Notes: generated by a model from the letters alone, not told the origin. DNA of 64,000 nucleotides from Sodalis sp. dw_96 (GCF_018449575.1 NZ_JAAVUT010000006.1:212552-276551); one strand, 5' to 3'. Positions 48,415-61,077 are shown, numbered from the stretch's first letter. A program made the numbers and translations.

Positions 48415-50124
48415 ATGGATTTCAGCCTGTTATACGCGGCGGCGGGGACGCTGGCGGGGTTGCTGCTCGGCCTGTTCATCGCCAGCCACCGATATCAGAA
48501 ACAGCTTGGGTATCACCAGGGGACACTGAGCCTACATGAACAATCCCTGGCGTCGTCACGGCAAGAGCTGGAGCGGTCGCAAGCGGCATACCTGCAAAGC
48601 GAGCGGCAGCTCCGTGACGGCGAGCGCGAGCTGCGCGATCTTTACAGCCGTCTCGCCGCCGCCGAAGAGCGTTTGCAACCGCTGGAACACTGGCGAAAAG
48701 AGTGTGAACAGCTCAACGGCGAATTACGGGCGCTGCGGGAAGTGAACAGCGCGCAAGAGGCCGAACTGCGGGAAGTCACCATCCGTCTGGAAGAGACCCG
48801 TATCGGGGCTGAGGAAAAACAGCGCCTGCTGGTAAACAGCGAACAGCGGCTGGCGGCGCAGTTCGAGAATCTCGCCAATCGCATTTTCGAGCAAAGCGGA
48901 CGCAAAGTGGATGAGCAGAACCGGCAGAGCTTGGATCTGCTGCTGACGCCTTTACGTGAACAATTGGACGGTTTTCGCCGCCAGGTCCAGGACAGCTTCG
49001 GCCAGGAGGCGCGGGAACGTCATACACTGACCCATGAGATCCGAGGCCTGCAACAGCTTAACGCTCAAATGGCGCAAGAAGCGGTCAACCTCACCAAGGC
49101 CCTCAAAGGTGATAATAAAACCCAGGGCAACTGGGGCGAGGTGGTATTAAGCCGGATTCTGGAAGCATCGGGCCTGCGGGAGGGATATGAGTACCAAACC
49201 CAGGTCAATATTCAAATCGATGATGCGCATCGAATGCAGCCCGATGTCATCGTGCGTTTGCCCCAGGGAAAAGATGTGATTATCGATGCCAAAATGTCGC
49301 TGCTGGCGTACGAACGTTTCTTCAACAGCCAGGACGAAAGCGAACGCCAACTGGCGCTGACGGAGCATATTCAATCATTGCGCGGACATATGCGGCTGCT
49401 GAGCAGAAAAGATTACCAACAATTACCCGGTTTACGCTCGCTGGATTATGTGTTGATGTTTATCCCGGTGGAGCCGGCTTTTATGCTGGCCATCGATAAG
49501 CAGCCCGAATTGATTGGCGAAGCCCTGAAACAAAATATCATGCTGGTGAGCCCCACCACGCTGCTGGTGGCGTTGCGGACCATCAGCAATCTCTGGCGCT
49601 ACGAGCACCAGAGCCGCAACGCTCAGCATATCGCCGAGCGTGCCACGCGTCTGTATGACAAAATGCGCCTGTTTGTGGACGATATGTTAGCCATGGGTCA
49701 AAGTCTCGATAAGGCCCAGGGCGGCTATCGTTCGGCCATGAACAAGCTGGCCCGGGGACGCGGCAATATTCTCAGTCAGGCCGAGGGTTTCCGAGCGCTG
49801 GGGGTAGAAATTAAACGCCCCATCAATTCCGCGCTGGCGGAGCGGGCGGAGCAAGGTTTTAACGATGCCGATATCAGCAATGAGCAAACCGTCGATGAAG
49901 ACAGCGATGAACAAGGCGAAACACCGTTTACGGCGCCGGACTCTGACCGCTCGCCGGCTCACGGCGTTTACCCGGATGCCGAGCCGGTAAGTGTTTTCGA
50001 AGACGCCTCACAGCCGGATACCGTCACGGCCCGCCGTGGGGAAACGCCGTTAACCCTCCCCGATAATTATTCGCCGCCGGTTGACGACAACGCTGTCCGG
50101 GGCGAAACTCCGGAGCAGGCGTAA
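48415..50124 (+). CDS. rmuC: RmuC, DNA recombination limiting protein, with extended C-terminus
   Basis: 569 residues from the ATG at 48415 (GGAGG upstream); E. coli RmuC has 475. An N-terminal membrane anchor (LLYAAAGTLAGLLLGLFIAS) is followed by a long coiled coil (about residues 30-190) and the nuclease-like RmuC domain with QGNWGEVVLSRILE, PDVIVRLPQGKDVIIDAKMS and VSPTTLLVALRTISNLWRY. From about residue 480 there is an extra acidic Pro/Asp-rich tail with recurring RGETP/QGETP (three copies), not present in E. coli. RmuC limits inversions between repeats; the tail is probably disordered. Confidence 0.92.
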   Translation: MDFSLLYAAAGTLAGLLLGLFIASHRYQKQLGYHQGTLSLHEQSLASSRQELERSQAAYLQSERQLRDGERELRDLYSRLAAAEERLQPLEHWRKECEQLNGELRALREVNSAQEAELREVTIRLEETRIGAEEKQRLLVNSEQRLAAQFENLANRIFEQSGRKVDEQNRQSLDLLLTPLREQLDGFRRQVQDSFGQEARERHTLTHEIRGLQQLNAQMAQEAVNLTKALKGDNKTQGNWGEVVLSRILEASGLREGYEYQTQVNIQIDDAHRMQPDVIVRLPQGKDVIIDAKMSLLAYERFFNSQDESERQLALTEHIQSLRGHMRLLSRKDYQQLPGLRSLDYVLMFIPVEPAFMLAIDKQPELIGEALKQNIMLVSPTTLLVALRTISNLWRYEHQSRNAQHIAERATRLYDKMRLFVDDMLAMGQSLDKAQGGYRSAMNKLARGRGNILSQAEGFRALGVEIKRPINSALAERAEQGFNDADISNEQTVDEDSDEQGETPFTAPDSDRSPAHGVYPDAEPVSVFEDASQPDTVTARRGETPLTLPDNYSPPVDDNAVRGETPEQA

Positions 50125-50264
50125 GAAGAATATACGCCGCCGATGCAAGCGGGCCTCCGGCGCGGGGGCGATAAGACTCCCGCCGAGTTGACGAGCCCTT
50201 CTGTGGGGCTTTGCGCTCGCTTCTGTTACACTTCTCTGATATCTCATTAAGCAGGATGAATAAC

Positions 50265-51023
50265 ATGGCAGATGAAGACAAACGTGAAACGACCCATTTC
50301 GGCTTTCGCACCGTAGCTAAAGATGAGAAAGCGGTCATGGTGGCGGATGTCTTTCATTCCGTCGCCGCAAAATATGATCTCATGAATGATTTGATGTCTT
50401 TCGGTATTCATCGGCTGTGGAAGCGATTCGCCATCCACTGCAGCGGCGTGCGAAAGGGACAAAAGGTGTTGGATCTCGCCGGCGGCACCGGCGATCTGAC
50501 GGCAAAATTTTCCCGTCTGGTGGGGGAAGAGGGTGAAGTGGTATTGGCGGATATCAACGATTCGATGTTGAAAGTCGGCCGCGAAAAACTGCGTAATAAA
50601 GGTATTATCGGCAATGTGAGCTATGTTCAGGCGAATGCCGAATCGCTGCCCTTTCCCGACGATACCTTCGATTGCATCACCATCTCGTTCGGCCTGCGCA
50701 ACGTCACTGAAAAAGAGCAGGCGTTGCGATCCATGTATCGTGTGCTGAAACCCGGAGGCCGTCTGCTGATCCTGGAATTCTCCACCCCATTGTTCAAACC
50801 ATTGAACAAGGCTTATGATCTCTATTCATTCCATGTGTTACCTCGCATTGGCGAAATGGTGGCGCGGGACGCGGGCAGTTACCGCTACCTGGCTGAATCC
50901 ATCCGCATGCACCCGGATCAGGAAACCCTGAAAGCCATGATGCTCGACGCCGGTTTCGACTCCGCCGAGTATTTTAATATGACCGGAGGTATCGTTGCGT
51001 TGCACCGCGGTTATAAATTCTGA
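50265..51023 (+). CDS. ubiE: UbiE, ubiquinone/menaquinone C-methyltransferase
   Basis: 252 residues (E. coli 251) from the ATG at 50265; AGGA lies nine bases upstream. The SAM site is [20 protein letters not shown], with [20 protein letters not shown] and the C-terminal [12 protein letters not shown]. It methylates the quinone ring in ubiquinone and menaquinone synthesis. First gene of ubiEJB. Confidence 0.95.
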   Translation: MADEDKRETTHFGFRTVAKDEKAVMVADVFHSVAAKYDLMNDLMSFGIHRLWKRFAIHCSGVRKGQKVLDLAGGTGDLTAKFSRLVGEEGEVVLADINDSMLKVGREKLRNKGIIGNVSYVQANAESLPFPDDTFDCITISFGLRNVTEKEQALRSMYRVLKPGGRLLILEFSTPLFKPLNKAYDLYSFHVLPRIGEMVARDAGSYRYLAESIRMHPDQETLKAMMLDAGFDSAEYFNMTGGIVALHRGYKF

Positions 51024-51035
51024 TCGGGACATGAC

Positions 51036-51641
51036 ATGTTGAAGTTATTGATTGCCTCAGCCCTTGAAATGGCCCTCAAACACTTGCTGTATCGGGATCA
51101 GTTCATGAAAACGGCCCGTCAGCGCCTAAAGGGCAAAACCTTGCGCTTAGAGCTGGCCGAACTGGACGGTCCGGTTATTTTGGTTTTCGGCGAATCACAG
51201 GCGGATGTGCTTACTTCTTGGGACGACCCGGCGGATTGCACCGTCAGAACGCATCTTTCCGCCATTCCGGCGCTGCGTGGGCGGCGGCAGCTTCCCGCCC
51301 TGCTTAAACAGGGTGATTTGGAGGTGGACGGCGACATGCAGGTGGTGCAGCAATTTGTCGCCTTGCTGGACATGGCCGAGTTCGATCCGGCGGAACTGTT
51401 GTCGCCCTATCTCGGTGATGTCCTGTCGGAGGGGCTGACGCAGCGCTTTTCCAACCATGCCGATAAGATAAAACGCCGCTGGCTTGACCGACAAACCCAG
51501 TGGGGACAGGCGGTCACTGAAGAGTGGCGTTTATCCCCGTCAGCCCTTGAACTGGCTTGGTTTAGCGAAGAGGTGGACACCCTGGAACGGGATGAAGGCA
51601 CTCTGGCGTCCCGCCTGGAACAAATGGAGATCAGCCGATGA
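51036..51641 (+). CDS. ubiJ: UbiJ, ubiquinone biosynthesis accessory factor
   Basis: 201 residues, the E. coli length. The N-terminal SCP2-like lipid-binding domain is followed by a coiled region ending [10 protein letters not shown]. UbiJ with UbiK scaffolds the aerobic ubiquinone complex. The 3' end of the gene overlaps ubiB by four bases (ATGA). Confidence 0.92.
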   Translation: MLKLLIASALEMALKHLLYRDQFMKTARQRLKGKTLRLELAELDGPVILVFGESQADVLTSWDDPADCTVRTHLSAIPALRGRRQLPALLKQGDLEVDGDMQVVQQFVALLDMAEFDPAELLSPYLGDVLSEGLTQRFSNHADKIKRRWLDRQTQWGQAVTEEWRLSPSALELAWFSEEVDTLERDEGTLASRLEQMEISR

Positions 51642-53275
51642 TTTTTGGAGAAATCGGCCGCCTTTATTATATCGTGCGGGTGTTGCTCAGCTACGGACTG
51701 GATGAACTTATCCCCAAAGTGCGCCTGACTCTGCCGCTTCGCCTGGGGCGTAAGCTGCTGTTCTGGATCCCTAATGTGCATGCTCAACAGCCATTGGGTG
51801 AACGATTGCGGCTGGCCCTTGAGGAATTGGGACCGGTGTGGATCAAATTCGGGCAAATGCTGTCCACACGTCGTGATTTATTCCCGCCGGTGGTGGCCGA
51901 TCAGCTGGCGATGCTCCAGGACCGAGTGAAGCCTTTCGACGGCGCGCTGGCGCGCCAGCATATAGAACGGGCAATGGGCAAGCCGCTGGAGTCCTGGTTC
52001 GACGATTTCGATCAGCAGGCGCTCGCGTCGGCTTCCATCGCCCAGGTACATACCGCGCGCCTGAAAGAAAACGGCAAGGAGGTGGTGATCAAAGTGATCC
52101 GCCCCGATATCATGCCGATGATCAAAGCCGATATGCGCCTGATGTACCGGTTGGCCAGCTGGTTGCCGAGACTGTTGCCCGATGGGCGGCGTCTTCGGCC
52201 GGTGGAAGTGGTGCTGGAATATGAAAAAACCCTGCTGGATGAATTGAACCTGCTGCGCGAAGCGGCGAACTCCATCCAGCTCAGACGTAACTTTGAAAAT
52301 AGCCCGATGCTCTATATACCGGAGGTCTATCCGGATTATTGCAGCGAAACCATGATGGTCATGGAACGCATCTATGGCGTTCCGGTGTCAGATGTGGCGG
52401 CCCTCGAGAAACAGGGCACCAATTTGAAATTACTGGCGGAACGTGGCGTACAGGTCTTTTTTACGCAGGTGTTTCGTGATAGTTTTTTCCATGCGGACAT
52501 GCATCCGGGCAATATTTTCGTCAGCTTTGAGCACCCGGAAAATCCGCAATATATCGGTATCGACTGCGGTATTGTCGGTTCCCTTAACAAAGAAGACAAA
52601 CGTTACCTGGCGGAAAATTTTATCGCTTTTTTCAATCGTGATTATCGCAAGGTGGCTGAACTGCATGTGGATTCCGGATGGGTGCCCCCCGATACCAATG
52701 TGGAAGATTTCGAGTTTGCCATCCGTACCGTGTGCGAACCGATTTTTGAAAAACCGCTGTCGGATATCTCTTTCGGGCATGTTTTGTTAAATCTGTTCAA
52801 TACCGCGCGGCGCTTCAATATGGAAGTGCAGCCGCAGCTGGTGTTATTGCAAAAGACCCTGCTGTACGTCGAGGGTGTGGGACGCCAGTTATATCCGCAG
52901 CTGGATTTGTGGAAAACGGCCAAGCCTTTTCTGGAAAATTGGATCAAGGATCAGGTGGGTATACCGGCCATCCTGCGGGCGCTGAAAGAGAAAGCCCCCT
53001 TTTGGGCGGAAAAGCTGCCGGAATTGCCCGAGCTCATCTACGAGGGATTCAAGCATCATAAATCCCTGCAAAAGAGCGTGGATAAGCTGGCGGTGGAGTT
53101 CGAACAGCAGCGCGTAAAACAGGGACAGGCGCGGTTTTTGTTCGGCATCGGCGCAACGTTGCTGCTGTGCGGGACTTTTCTGTTATCCCAGGGAAATGAG
53201 ATGACATCTTTTCCCGCCTGGTTGATGGCTGCCGGTATTGTAAGCTGGGTCGTTGGTTGGAAACGCACGACATAA
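51638..53275 (+). CDS. ubiB: UbiB, ubiquinone biosynthesis atypical kinase/ATPase
   Basis: 545 residues (E. coli 546). The invariant KxGQ motif appears as [17 protein letters not shown], the Ala-rich loop as [15 protein letters not shown], and the catalytic [10 protein letters not shown]. Two membrane helices at the C-terminus ([19 protein letters not shown] and [14 protein letters not shown]). It is required for ubiquinone synthesis, probably extracting lipid intermediates from the membrane. tatA follows after 129 bases. Confidence 0.95.
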   Translation: MIFGEIGRLYYIVRVLLSYGLDELIPKVRLTLPLRLGRKLLFWIPNVHAQQPLGERLRLALEELGPVWIKFGQMLSTRRDLFPPVVADQLAMLQDRVKPFDGALARQHIERAMGKPLESWFDDFDQQALASASIAQVHTARLKENGKEVVIKVIRPDIMPMIKADMRLMYRLASWLPRLLPDGRRLRPVEVVLEYEKTLLDELNLLREAANSIQLRRNFENSPMLYIPEVYPDYCSETMMVMERIYGVPVSDVAALEKQGTNLKLLAERGVQVFFTQVFRDSFFHADMHPGNIFVSFEHPENPQYIGIDCGIVGSLNKEDKRYLAENFIAFFNRDYRKVAELHVDSGWVPPDTNVEDFEFAIRTVCEPIFEKPLSDISFGHVLLNLFNTARRFNMEVQPQLVLLQKTLLYVEGVGRQLYPQLDLWKTAKPFLENWIKDQVGIPAILRALKEKAPFWAEKLPELPELIYEGFKHHKSLQKSVDKLAVEFEQQRVKQGQARFLFGIGATLLLCGTFLLSQGNEMTSFPAWLMAAGIVSWVVGWKRTT

Positions 53276-53404
53276 TAAATAGAAAGATGTACCCAATAGC
53301 TTTCACGCTGCGGCCAACACAGCTGCAACATGAAAGATGACGGGTATAACCTGCATCCGGCCTGTAACCGGTAACATGAACTAACCCCTACAAAGAGGTG
53401 GCCT

Positions 53405-53671
53405 ATGGGCGGTATCAGTATCCCACAATTGTTAATCATCGCGGTGATCGTAGTATTATTATTCGGCACCAACAAATTGCGCGGGCTGGGGTCGGATCTC
53501 GGGGCGTCAATCAAGGGCTTTAAAAAAGCCATGTATGGCGACGACGATAAAAAAACGCCGTCCAATGCGGATCACACCGCACAGGATGCGGACTTCACGA
53601 CCCAGCCCATTGCTCAATCCAGGCAATCCGAGTCGGAAGAGTCGAAAAGTAAAAATAAAGAGCAGGTATAA
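53405..53671 (+). CDS. tatA: TatA, twin-arginine translocase pore subunit
   Basis: 88 residues (E. coli 89). Start [20 protein letters not shown], then the amphipathic hinge [20 protein letters not shown], then a polar acidic tail ending [10 protein letters not shown]. It assembles into the pore for folded proteins. GAGG precedes the ATG; tatB starts three bases after the stop. Confidence 0.95.
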   Translation: MGGISIPQLLIIAVIVVLLFGTNKLRGLGSDLGASIKGFKKAMYGDDDKKTPSNADHTAQDADFTTQPIAQSRQSESEESKSKNKEQV

Positions 53672-53674
53672 TCC

Positions 53675-54409
53675 GTGTTTGATATTGGATTTGGTGAGCT
53701 GGCGCTGATATTCGTGATTGGACTGGTGGTCCTCGGGCCCGAGCGTTTGCCCGTGGCGGTCAGAACGGTTGTGGGCTGGATCAGGGCCTTGCGCTCGCTG
53801 GCCTCGACGGTGCAAAACGAATTGAGCCAGGAGCTGAAACTGCAGGAATTGCAGGACAGCCTGAAAAAGGTTGAGGAAGCCAGCAAAAACAATCTCTCGC
53901 CGGAGCTGAAAGCCTCGATGGAGGAACTGCGCGAAGCGGCCGATTCAATGAAAAAAACCTTCCAGAGCAAGCTCGTTCTCGATGAGGACAACCCGCCTCA
54001 TACTATTCATAATCCGGTGGTAACCGACCCCGCGGCGACGCACAGCGGCGTGACTCCGGCCGACGGCGCCAGTCAGGCACAAGCGCCGGCAATGACCCCC
54101 GGTACAAATGGCGGGGGCATCACGCCGGACGAAATGGCCCGTCAGGCGGAAGAGACATTGCCGGTTCCGCAAGGCATCGTCGATAGCGTCACGCCGGACA
54201 AGATGGCTCGTCGCCCGGACGAGACATTGCCGGTTTCGCAAGGCATCGGCGATAGCGTCACGCCGGCTAAAGCAGCCTGTCAGGCACAAGCGCCGGCGGC
54301 GGTCCCGTCCGCCACCGTCGAGTCCGGCAATGAAGGGAAAAATTCATCCGCAGCGGAGCCGAGTCAGCACCAGGCGCCACCCATTCCTCCCTCACATAAC
54401 GATCGCTAA
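53675..54409 (+). CDS. tatB: TatB, twin-arginine translocase subunit, with tandem-repeat tail
   Basis: 244 residues (E. coli 171), with a GTG start as [20 protein letters not shown]. The TM helix with the conserved Glu (GFGE) and [20 protein letters not shown] are typical. The extra length is a C-terminal tail with about two 23-residue tandem copies of (I/V)[20 protein letters not shown]; the DNA period is 69 bases. TatB with TatC forms the twin-arginine receptor. The tail is in the region that tolerates changes in E. coli. Confidence 0.93.
   Translation: MFDIGFGELALIFVIGLVVLGPERLPVAVRTVVGWIRALRSLASTVQNELSQELKLQELQDSLKKVEEASKNNLSPELKASMEELREAADSMKKTFQSKLVLDEDNPPHTIHNPVVTDPAATHSGVTPADGASQAQAPAMTPGTNGGGITPDEMARQAEETLPVPQGIVDSVTPDKMARRPDETLPVSQGIGDSVTPAKAACQAQAPAAVPSATVESGNEGKNSSAAEPSQHQAPPIPPSHNDR
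54120..54280 (+). repeat. 69-bp in-frame tandem repeat in tatB
   Basis: ACGCCGG starts at 54122, 54191 and 54260, an exact 69-base period. Two full units and a partial third encode 23 residues each in the C-terminal tail of TatB. Confidence 0.8.
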
Positions 54410-54412
54410 AAC

Positions 54413-55186
54413 ATGGCCGTTGAAGATACTCAACCGCTTATCAGCCATTTGATTGAGCTGCGTAAGCGATTATTAAACTGCATTATCAGTGTGCTGGTGG
54501 TATTCCTGGCATTAGTCTATTTTGCAAACGACATCTACCAGATCGTGTCGGCGCCGCTTATCAAGCATATGCCGGCGGGCGCCAGCATGATAGCCACCGA
54601 TGTGGCGTCGCCGTTTTTTACCCCCATCAAACTGACCATTATTGTCTCGGTGTTTGCTTCCGCCCCGTTGCTGCTTTACCAGGTCTGGGCCTTTATTGCG
54701 CCGGCCTTATACAAGCATGAGCGGCGACTGGTCATGCCGTTGCTGTTCTCCAGCACATTTTTATTTTATGCCGGCATGGCTTTCGCCTATTTTATCGTTT
54801 TCCCGCTGGCCTTCAGTTTCTTCGCGCATACCGCGCCCCACGGGGTCCTGATTGCCACCGATATCAATAAGTATCTCGATTTTGTCATGGCGCTGTTTAT
54901 GGCGTTCGGCGTGTCGTTCCAGGTGCCTATCGCCATTGTCCTGCTGTGCTGGACCGGCGTGGTTACCCCGGAAAGCCTGAAGAAAAAGCGGCCTTATGTC
55001 CTGGTGGGCGCCTTCGTGGTAGGCATGCTGCTGACGCCGCCGGACGTCTTTTCCCAGACTCTGCTGGCAATTCCACTGTACCTGCTGTTTGAAATAGGCC
55101 TGTTCTGCGCACGGTTTTATGTCGGCAAGGGCCGCCGGGATCGGCAGGATGCGGATGAAAACGAGGATAGCGGCGATGGCGAGTAA
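54413..55186 (+). CDS. tatC: TatC, twin-arginine translocase receptor
   Basis: 257 residues (E. coli 258) with six membrane helices. [20 protein letters not shown] and [21 protein letters not shown] are conserved, as is the [19 protein letters not shown] cap. It binds twin-arginine signal peptides. tatD, which follows tatC in many enterobacteria, is not found. A CCGCGCC/GGCGCGG hairpin at 55290-55309 may end the operon. Confidence 0.95.
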   Translation: MAVEDTQPLISHLIELRKRLLNCIISVLVVFLALVYFANDIYQIVSAPLIKHMPAGASMIATDVASPFFTPIKLTIIVSVFASAPLLLYQVWAFIAPALYKHERRLVMPLLFSSTFLFYAGMAFAYFIVFPLAFSFFAHTAPHGVLIATDINKYLDFVMALFMAFGVSFQVPIAIVLLCWTGVVTPESLKKKRPYVLVGAFVVGMLLTPPDVFSQTLLAIPLYLLFEIGLFCARFYVGKGRRDRQDADENEDSGDGE

Positions 55187-56477
<1,291 letters not shown>

Positions 56478-56478
56478 A

Positions 56479-56603
56479 ATACCCGTCATACTTCAAGTAG
56501 CAGGTCCGTTGGCTTTCCTCGCTCACCCCAGTTACTTACTAGAGTAAGCTCCTGGGGATTCACTGCGTCGCCGCCTTCCTGCAACTTGAATTATTTAGGG
56601 TAT
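56479..56603. repeat. ERIC element, full length
   Basis: 125 bases from ATACCCGTCATACTTCAAG to GAATTATTTAGGGTAT, with the diagnostic core CTCACCCCAGTTACTTACT and TAAGCTCCTGGGGATTCAC, which match the well-known ERIC primer regions. Imperfect palindrome between hemB and rfaH. Confidence 0.9.
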
Positions 56604-56652
56604 ATACCCGTCATCTTTCGAGCCGCGGCGGCGTTGGCTGCGCTCGCTCACC
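56604..56652. repeat. Partial ERIC element
   Basis: Directly abuts the preceding copy: ATACCCGTCATCTTTCGAG through GGCGTTGGCTGCGCTCGCTC, corresponding to one end of ERIC; the rest is missing. Confidence 0.7.
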
Positions 56653-56662
56653 CGTTGACAAT

Positions 56663-57154
56663 CTACTGCATTTTTTGGAATTGGCGATTGTCCAGGCTTT
56701 GGGAAATCTGCTTGTTGAGGAAATTAAGCAGCAGCATCGAGCGGGCTTCACCGTCCGGCTCGGTATAAATCGCCTGAAGTCCTTCAAAGACGCCTTCGGT
56801 AATCAGGACGGTATCGCCGGCATGGGGCGTTTGCGGATCCTGAATCCCTTCATAAGTATGTTCCCGCAACTCATTGATGACATCCTCCGGAATGGTTACC
56901 GGCAAATTGCCGAAACGGACAAAGTGGCTGACGCCGCGCGTGGCGCTGATGGTGGTGGTATGAATGCGTTCGGGATCGAACTCGATAAACAGATAATTGG
57001 GAAACAGCGGCTCATTAACCTCGGTGCGCTTGCCCCGGACGATTTTCTCCAAGGTGACCATGGGCGTCAGGCAAGCAACCGCCTGTCGTTCCAAATGTTC
57101 TTTAGCGCGCATTAACTGTCCGCGTTTGCAATACAACAAATACCATGCTTCCAT
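56663..57154 (-). CDS. rfaH: RfaH, transcription antiterminator
   Basis: 163 residues (E. coli 162) from the ATG at 57154. The NusG-like N-terminal domain keeps [20 protein letters not shown] and [16 protein letters not shown] and [17 protein letters not shown]; the C-terminal KOW part has [15 protein letters not shown]. It acts on operons with an ops element, coupling polymerase and ribosome for surface polysaccharide and toxin genes. It is flanked on both sides by ERIC elements. Confidence 0.95.
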   Translation of the reverse strand: MEAWYLLYCKRGQLMRAKEHLERQAVACLTPMVTLEKIVRGKRTEVNEPLFPNYLFIEFDPERIHTTTISATRGVSHFVRFGNLPVTIPEDVINELREHTYEGIQDPQTPHAGDTVLITEGVFEGLQAIYTEPDGEARSMLLLNFLNKQISQSLDNRQFQKMQ

Positions 57155-57237
57155 AATCTGCTTTACTCGGTTCACTGATAATTCAGCATAGCAAAAGCCT
57201 TGAACTATATATAGCATCCGCTATTAATGCCGTGGAT

Positions 57238-57362
57238 ATACCCGTCATACTTCAAGCTGCAGGTGCGTTGGCTTTCCTCGCTCACCCCAGTCACTTACTT
57301 GTGTAAGCTCCTGGGGATTCGCTGCGTTGCCGCCTTCCTGCAACTCGAATTATTTAGGGTAT
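57238..57362. repeat. ERIC element, full length
   Basis: 125 bases with the same ends and core (CTCACCCCAGTCACTTACT, TAAGCTCCTGGGGATTCGC) as the copy at 56479, in the same orientation. It lies between rfaH and ubiD, upstream of rfaH on its coding strand. Confidence 0.9.
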
Positions 57363-57467
57363 AGGTGGCATAAAAAATAATCTATTTACCCCGAATTTTG
57401 ACAAAAGGCCAGCACGGTTGGTAAACAGACTTTATAATGCACCGATAACCCGGCTCCCGACGACTTT

Positions 57468-58955
57468 ATGAAATACCGTGACTTGCGCGACTTTCTCTCT
57501 TTGCTGGAACAGCGAGGGGAGTTAAAACGAATTACCCTGCCCATCGACCCCCATCTGGAAATGACGGAAATCGCCGATCGCACTCTCCGGGCCGGCGGGC
57601 CCGCGCTATTGTTCGAAAATCCCAAAGGCTATGCTATGCCGGTGCTATGCAACCTGTTCGGTACCCCCGAACGGGTGGCGTTGGGTATGGGGCAAGACAG
57701 CGTCTTGGCATTGCGTGAGGTCGGGGAATTATTGGCTTTTCTTAAGGAACCGGAGCCGCCGAAAGGGTTTCGAGACCTGCTGGATAAAGCGCCGAAGTTT
57801 CGCCAGGTACTGAATATGCCGGTGAAACGGCTCGGTTCCGCGCCCTGCCAGGAGCAAATATGGCAGGGCGCAGATGTCGACCTATCCCGTATCCCGGTGA
57901 TGCACTGTTGGCCGGGGGATGCCGCTCCCCTGATCACCTGGGGCCTCACGGTGACCCGCGGCCCCCATAAAGAGCGCCAGAACATAGGTATTTACCGCCA
58001 GCAGGTACTGGGTAAAAACAAAGTGATCATGCGCTGGCTTTCCCATCGCGGCGGCGCGCTGGATTTCCAGGAGTGGCGCCAGGCTCATCAGGGTGAACGT
58101 TTCCCGGTGGCGGTGGCATTGGGAGCCGACCCCGCTACTATCCTGGCGGCGGTGACGCCTATACCCGATACCCTTTCCGAATACGCCTTCGCCGGATTGC
58201 TGCGTGGTTATAAAACCGAAGTGGTTAAATGCATTTCCTGCGATCTCGATGTGCCCGCCAGCGCCGAAATCGTCCTGGAAGGTTTCCTGGAACCGGGGGA
58301 AACCGCACCGGAAGGCCCTTACGGCGATCATACCGGCTACTATAATGAAGTGGATGAGTTCCCGGTGTTTACTATTACCCACATTACACAGCGCCGTGAC
58401 GCCATTTATCACTCCACCTACACCGGCCGGCCGCCGGACGAACCGGCGGTGATGGGTGTGGCGCTTAATGAAGTCTTTGTTCCAATTTTACGTAAACAGT
58501 TTCCGGAAATTGTCGATTTTTATTTGCCGCCGGAGGGCTGTTCCTATCGGCTGGCGGTTGTGACGATCAAGAAACAGTATGCGGGCCATGCCAAGCGGGT
58601 CATGATGGGCGTCTGGTCTTTCCTGCGTCAATTCATGTATACCAAATTTGTCATCGTATGCGATGATGATATTAACGCGCGTGATTGGAAAGATGTTATC
58701 TGGGCAATGACTACCCGCATGGATCCGGCGCGCGATACGGTGTTAATGGAAAATACGCCGATTGATTATCTGGATTTTGCCTCGCCGGTTTCCGGATTGG
58801 GTTCAAAAATGGGAATGGATGCCACCAATAAATGGCCGGGTGAGACACAACGGGAATGGGGCACGCCCATTCTGATGGACGCTGAGGTTCGCGCTCGTGT
58901 TGATGCTATCTGGGACGATCTGGCCATCTTTGAAAACAGTGGTAAAGGGCTTTGA
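57468..58955 (+). CDS. ubiD: UbiD, 3-octaprenyl-4-hydroxybenzoate decarboxylase
   Basis: 495 residues (E. coli 497). [40 protein letters not shown], and [20 protein letters not shown] with active-site Glu residues are family features. It uses prenylated FMN to decarboxylate the ubiquinone precursor. fre follows 50 bases downstream, as in E. coli. Confidence 0.95.
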   Translation: MKYRDLRDFLSLLEQRGELKRITLPIDPHLEMTEIADRTLRAGGPALLFENPKGYAMPVLCNLFGTPERVALGMGQDSVLALREVGELLAFLKEPEPPKGFRDLLDKAPKFRQVLNMPVKRLGSAPCQEQIWQGADVDLSRIPVMHCWPGDAAPLITWGLTVTRGPHKERQNIGIYRQQVLGKNKVIMRWLSHRGGALDFQEWRQAHQGERFPVAVALGADPATILAAVTPIPDTLSEYAFAGLLRGYKTEVVKCISCDLDVPASAEIVLEGFLEPGETAPEGPYGDHTGYYNEVDEFPVFTITHITQRRDAIYHSTYTGRPPDEPAVMGVALNEVFVPILRKQFPEIVDFYLPPEGCSYRLAVVTIKKQYAGHAKRVMMGVWSFLRQFMYTKFVIVCDDDINARDWKDVIWAMTTRMDPARDTVLMENTPIDYLDFASPVSGLGSKMGMDATNKWPGETQREWGTPILMDAEVRARVDAIWDDLAIFENSGKGL

Positions 58956-59006
58956 TATTTTTGGCCTTCCATTCCGTTTTGTATAATGACCCGACAGAGG
59001 GAATGC

Positions 59007-59708
59007 ATGACAACAATGACCTGTAAGGTCACTTCCGTGGATGCTATCACCGATACGGTATATCGGGTATGTTTAGTCCCTGAAGCGGCTTTTAGTTTTC
59101 GCGCCGGCCAGTATCTGATGGTTGTAATGGATGAACGCGATAAACGCCCTTTTTCCATGGCCTCAACGCCGATGGAGAATTCCTTCATCGAACTGCATAT
59201 CGGTGCCTCAGAAATTAATCTTTATGCCATGGCCGTGATGGATAGGATATTGAAAAATCGTGAAATTACGGTGGACATTCCCCATGGCGACGCCTGGCTG
59301 CGGAACGATACCCAGCGGCCGGTGGTGTTGATTGCCGGCGGCACCGGGTTTTCTTATGCCCGCTCCATCCTGCTGACTTTACTGGATAAACAACCGGAAC
59401 GGGAAGTCGCTATTTACTGGGGCGGCCGCGAATTACAGCATCTGTACGACCTGGGCGAACTGGAAACCCTGACGTTGCAACATCCCCGCCTCAAAGTGGT
59501 CCCTGTGGTTGAGCAGCCTGACGAAAATTGGCAGGGCAGAACCGGCACGGTGCTCAGCGCGGTGATGCAGGATTACAGCAACCTGGAGCCATATGACGTT
59601 TATATTGCCGGTCGTTTTGAAATGGCCAAAATCGCGCGGGAACGTTTCTGCGCTGAACGTGGCGCCACCGCAAGCCGAATCTTCGGTGACGCGTTTGCCT
59701 TCATCTGA
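59007..59708 (+). CDS. fre: Fre, NAD(P)H-flavin reductase
   Basis: 233 residues, the same as E. coli, from the ATG at 59007 (AGAGGG upstream). Flavin site [11 protein letters not shown], nucleotide site [18 protein letters not shown] and the C-terminal FGDAFAFI. It reduces free flavins for other enzymes. The pepQ start is only 37 bases after its stop; fadBA are missing. Confidence 0.95.
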   Translation: MTTMTCKVTSVDAITDTVYRVCLVPEAAFSFRAGQYLMVVMDERDKRPFSMASTPMENSFIELHIGASEINLYAMAVMDRILKNREITVDIPHGDAWLRNDTQRPVVLIAGGTGFSYARSILLTLLDKQPEREVAIYWGGRELQHLYDLGELETLTLQHPRLKVVPVVEQPDENWQGRTGTVLSAVMQDYSNLEPYDVYIAGRFEMAKIARERFCAERGATASRIFGDAFAFI

Positions 59709-59745
59709 CACTGGTTTGAATCCAGCGGTAAATTAAGGTCGGACT

Positions 59746-61077
59746 ATGGAATCTTTTTCAACGCTTTATCAGGACCATCTCGCGACGCTGCAAAAGCGGA
59801 CCCGAGAGATTCTTGCCAGGCAGAATCTTGACGCGTTACTGATTCATTCCGGCGAACCCATCACGGCTTTCCTCGACGATCATGATTATCCGTTCAAGGT
59901 TAACCCGCAGTTCAAGGCCTGGCTGCCGGTGACCAACGTCGCGCACTGCTGGCTATGGGTCGACGGCGTCAATAAACCCACTTTATGGTTCTACCTGCCG
60001 GTGGATTATTGGTACAGCGTTGAACCGGTGCCTGACAGTTTCTGGACGCCTTTTATCAATATCGTGCCCATAAGAAACCCCGATGATATCGGCGGATTGC
60101 TGCCGGCGCGCCGCGACAAGGTGGCTTACCTGGGTTCCGCCCCACCTCGGGCATTAAGTCTCGGCCTGACGGCGGAGAACATCAACCCGAAACCGGTATT
60201 GGATTTTCTGCACTACCACCGCGCTTACAAGACCGAATATGAACTCGCCTGCATGCGTGAAGCGCAAAAAACCGCTGTTGTCGGACACCGTGCCGCCAAA
60301 GAGGCATTCCTGTCCGGCATGAGTGAATTCGATATCAATATCGCCTATCTCAGCGCCACCGGTCACCGCGATATCGACGTTCCCTATGGCAATATTATCG
60401 CGCTGAATGAGCATTCAGCGGTATTGCATTACACAACGCTTGAAAATCGGCGCCCGGATGACGTCCGCAGCTTTCTCATTGACGCCGGTACCGAATATCA
60501 CGGCTACGCGGCGGATCTGACCCGTACCTACGCGGCGCGAAAAGACTCCGAGTTCGCGGAGCTGGTAGCCGCCATGAATACCGAACAGCTGGCGTTAATC
60601 GATACCATCGAAGCCGGTGTCAACTACCTTGATTATCATATCCAGATGCACGGGCGGATTGCCAAACTGCTCAAGACCTTCGATATCGTCACCGGCATCA
60701 GTGAAGAAGCCATGGTGAAAGAGGGCATAACAGGCCCGTTTCTGCCGCACGGCCTGGGGCATCCCCTCGGACTGCAGGTACATGACGTGGGCGGATTCAT
60801 GCAGGATGATACCGGCACCCATCTGGCGCCCCCGTCCGTGTATCCCTATTTGCGCTGTACCCGCGTTATGCAGCCCGGCATGGTAATGACCATCGAACCC
60901 GGCCTGTATTTTATCGAATCGTTGCTTTCACCCTGGCGCAACGGCGCCTTCAGCGGGCATTTCAACTGGCAACGCATCGAGATGTTCAAAGCCTTCGGCG
61001 GTATCCGTATCGAGGATAATATCGTTATCAAAGATAAGCAGACAGAAAATATGACCCGCGATTTGAAGCTGGCATAA
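59746..61077 (+). CDS. pepQ: PepQ, Xaa-Pro dipeptidase
   Basis: 443 residues, the same as E. coli. The pita-bread metal ligands are seen: two Asp in [19 protein letters not shown], His in [15 protein letters not shown], Glu in [12 protein letters not shown] and Glu in [10 protein letters not shown]. It cleaves dipeptides with C-terminal proline. yigZ begins in its stop codon (TAATG). Confidence 0.95.
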   Translation: MESFSTLYQDHLATLQKRTREILARQNLDALLIHSGEPITAFLDDHDYPFKVNPQFKAWLPVTNVAHCWLWVDGVNKPTLWFYLPVDYWYSVEPVPDSFWTPFINIVPIRNPDDIGGLLPARRDKVAYLGSAPPRALSLGLTAENINPKPVLDFLHYHRAYKTEYELACMREAQKTAVVGHRAAKEAFLSGMSEFDINIAYLSATGHRDIDVPYGNIIALNEHSAVLHYTTLENRRPDDVRSFLIDAGTEYHGYAADLTRTYAARKDSEFAELVAAMNTEQLALIDTIEAGVNYLDYHIQMHGRIAKLLKTFDIVTGISEEAMVKEGITGPFLPHGLGHPLGLQVHDVGGFMQDDTGTHLAPPSVYPYLRCTRVMQPGMVMTIEPGLYFIESLLSPWRNGAFSGHFNWQRIEMFKAFGGIRIEDNIVIKDKQTENMTRDLKLA

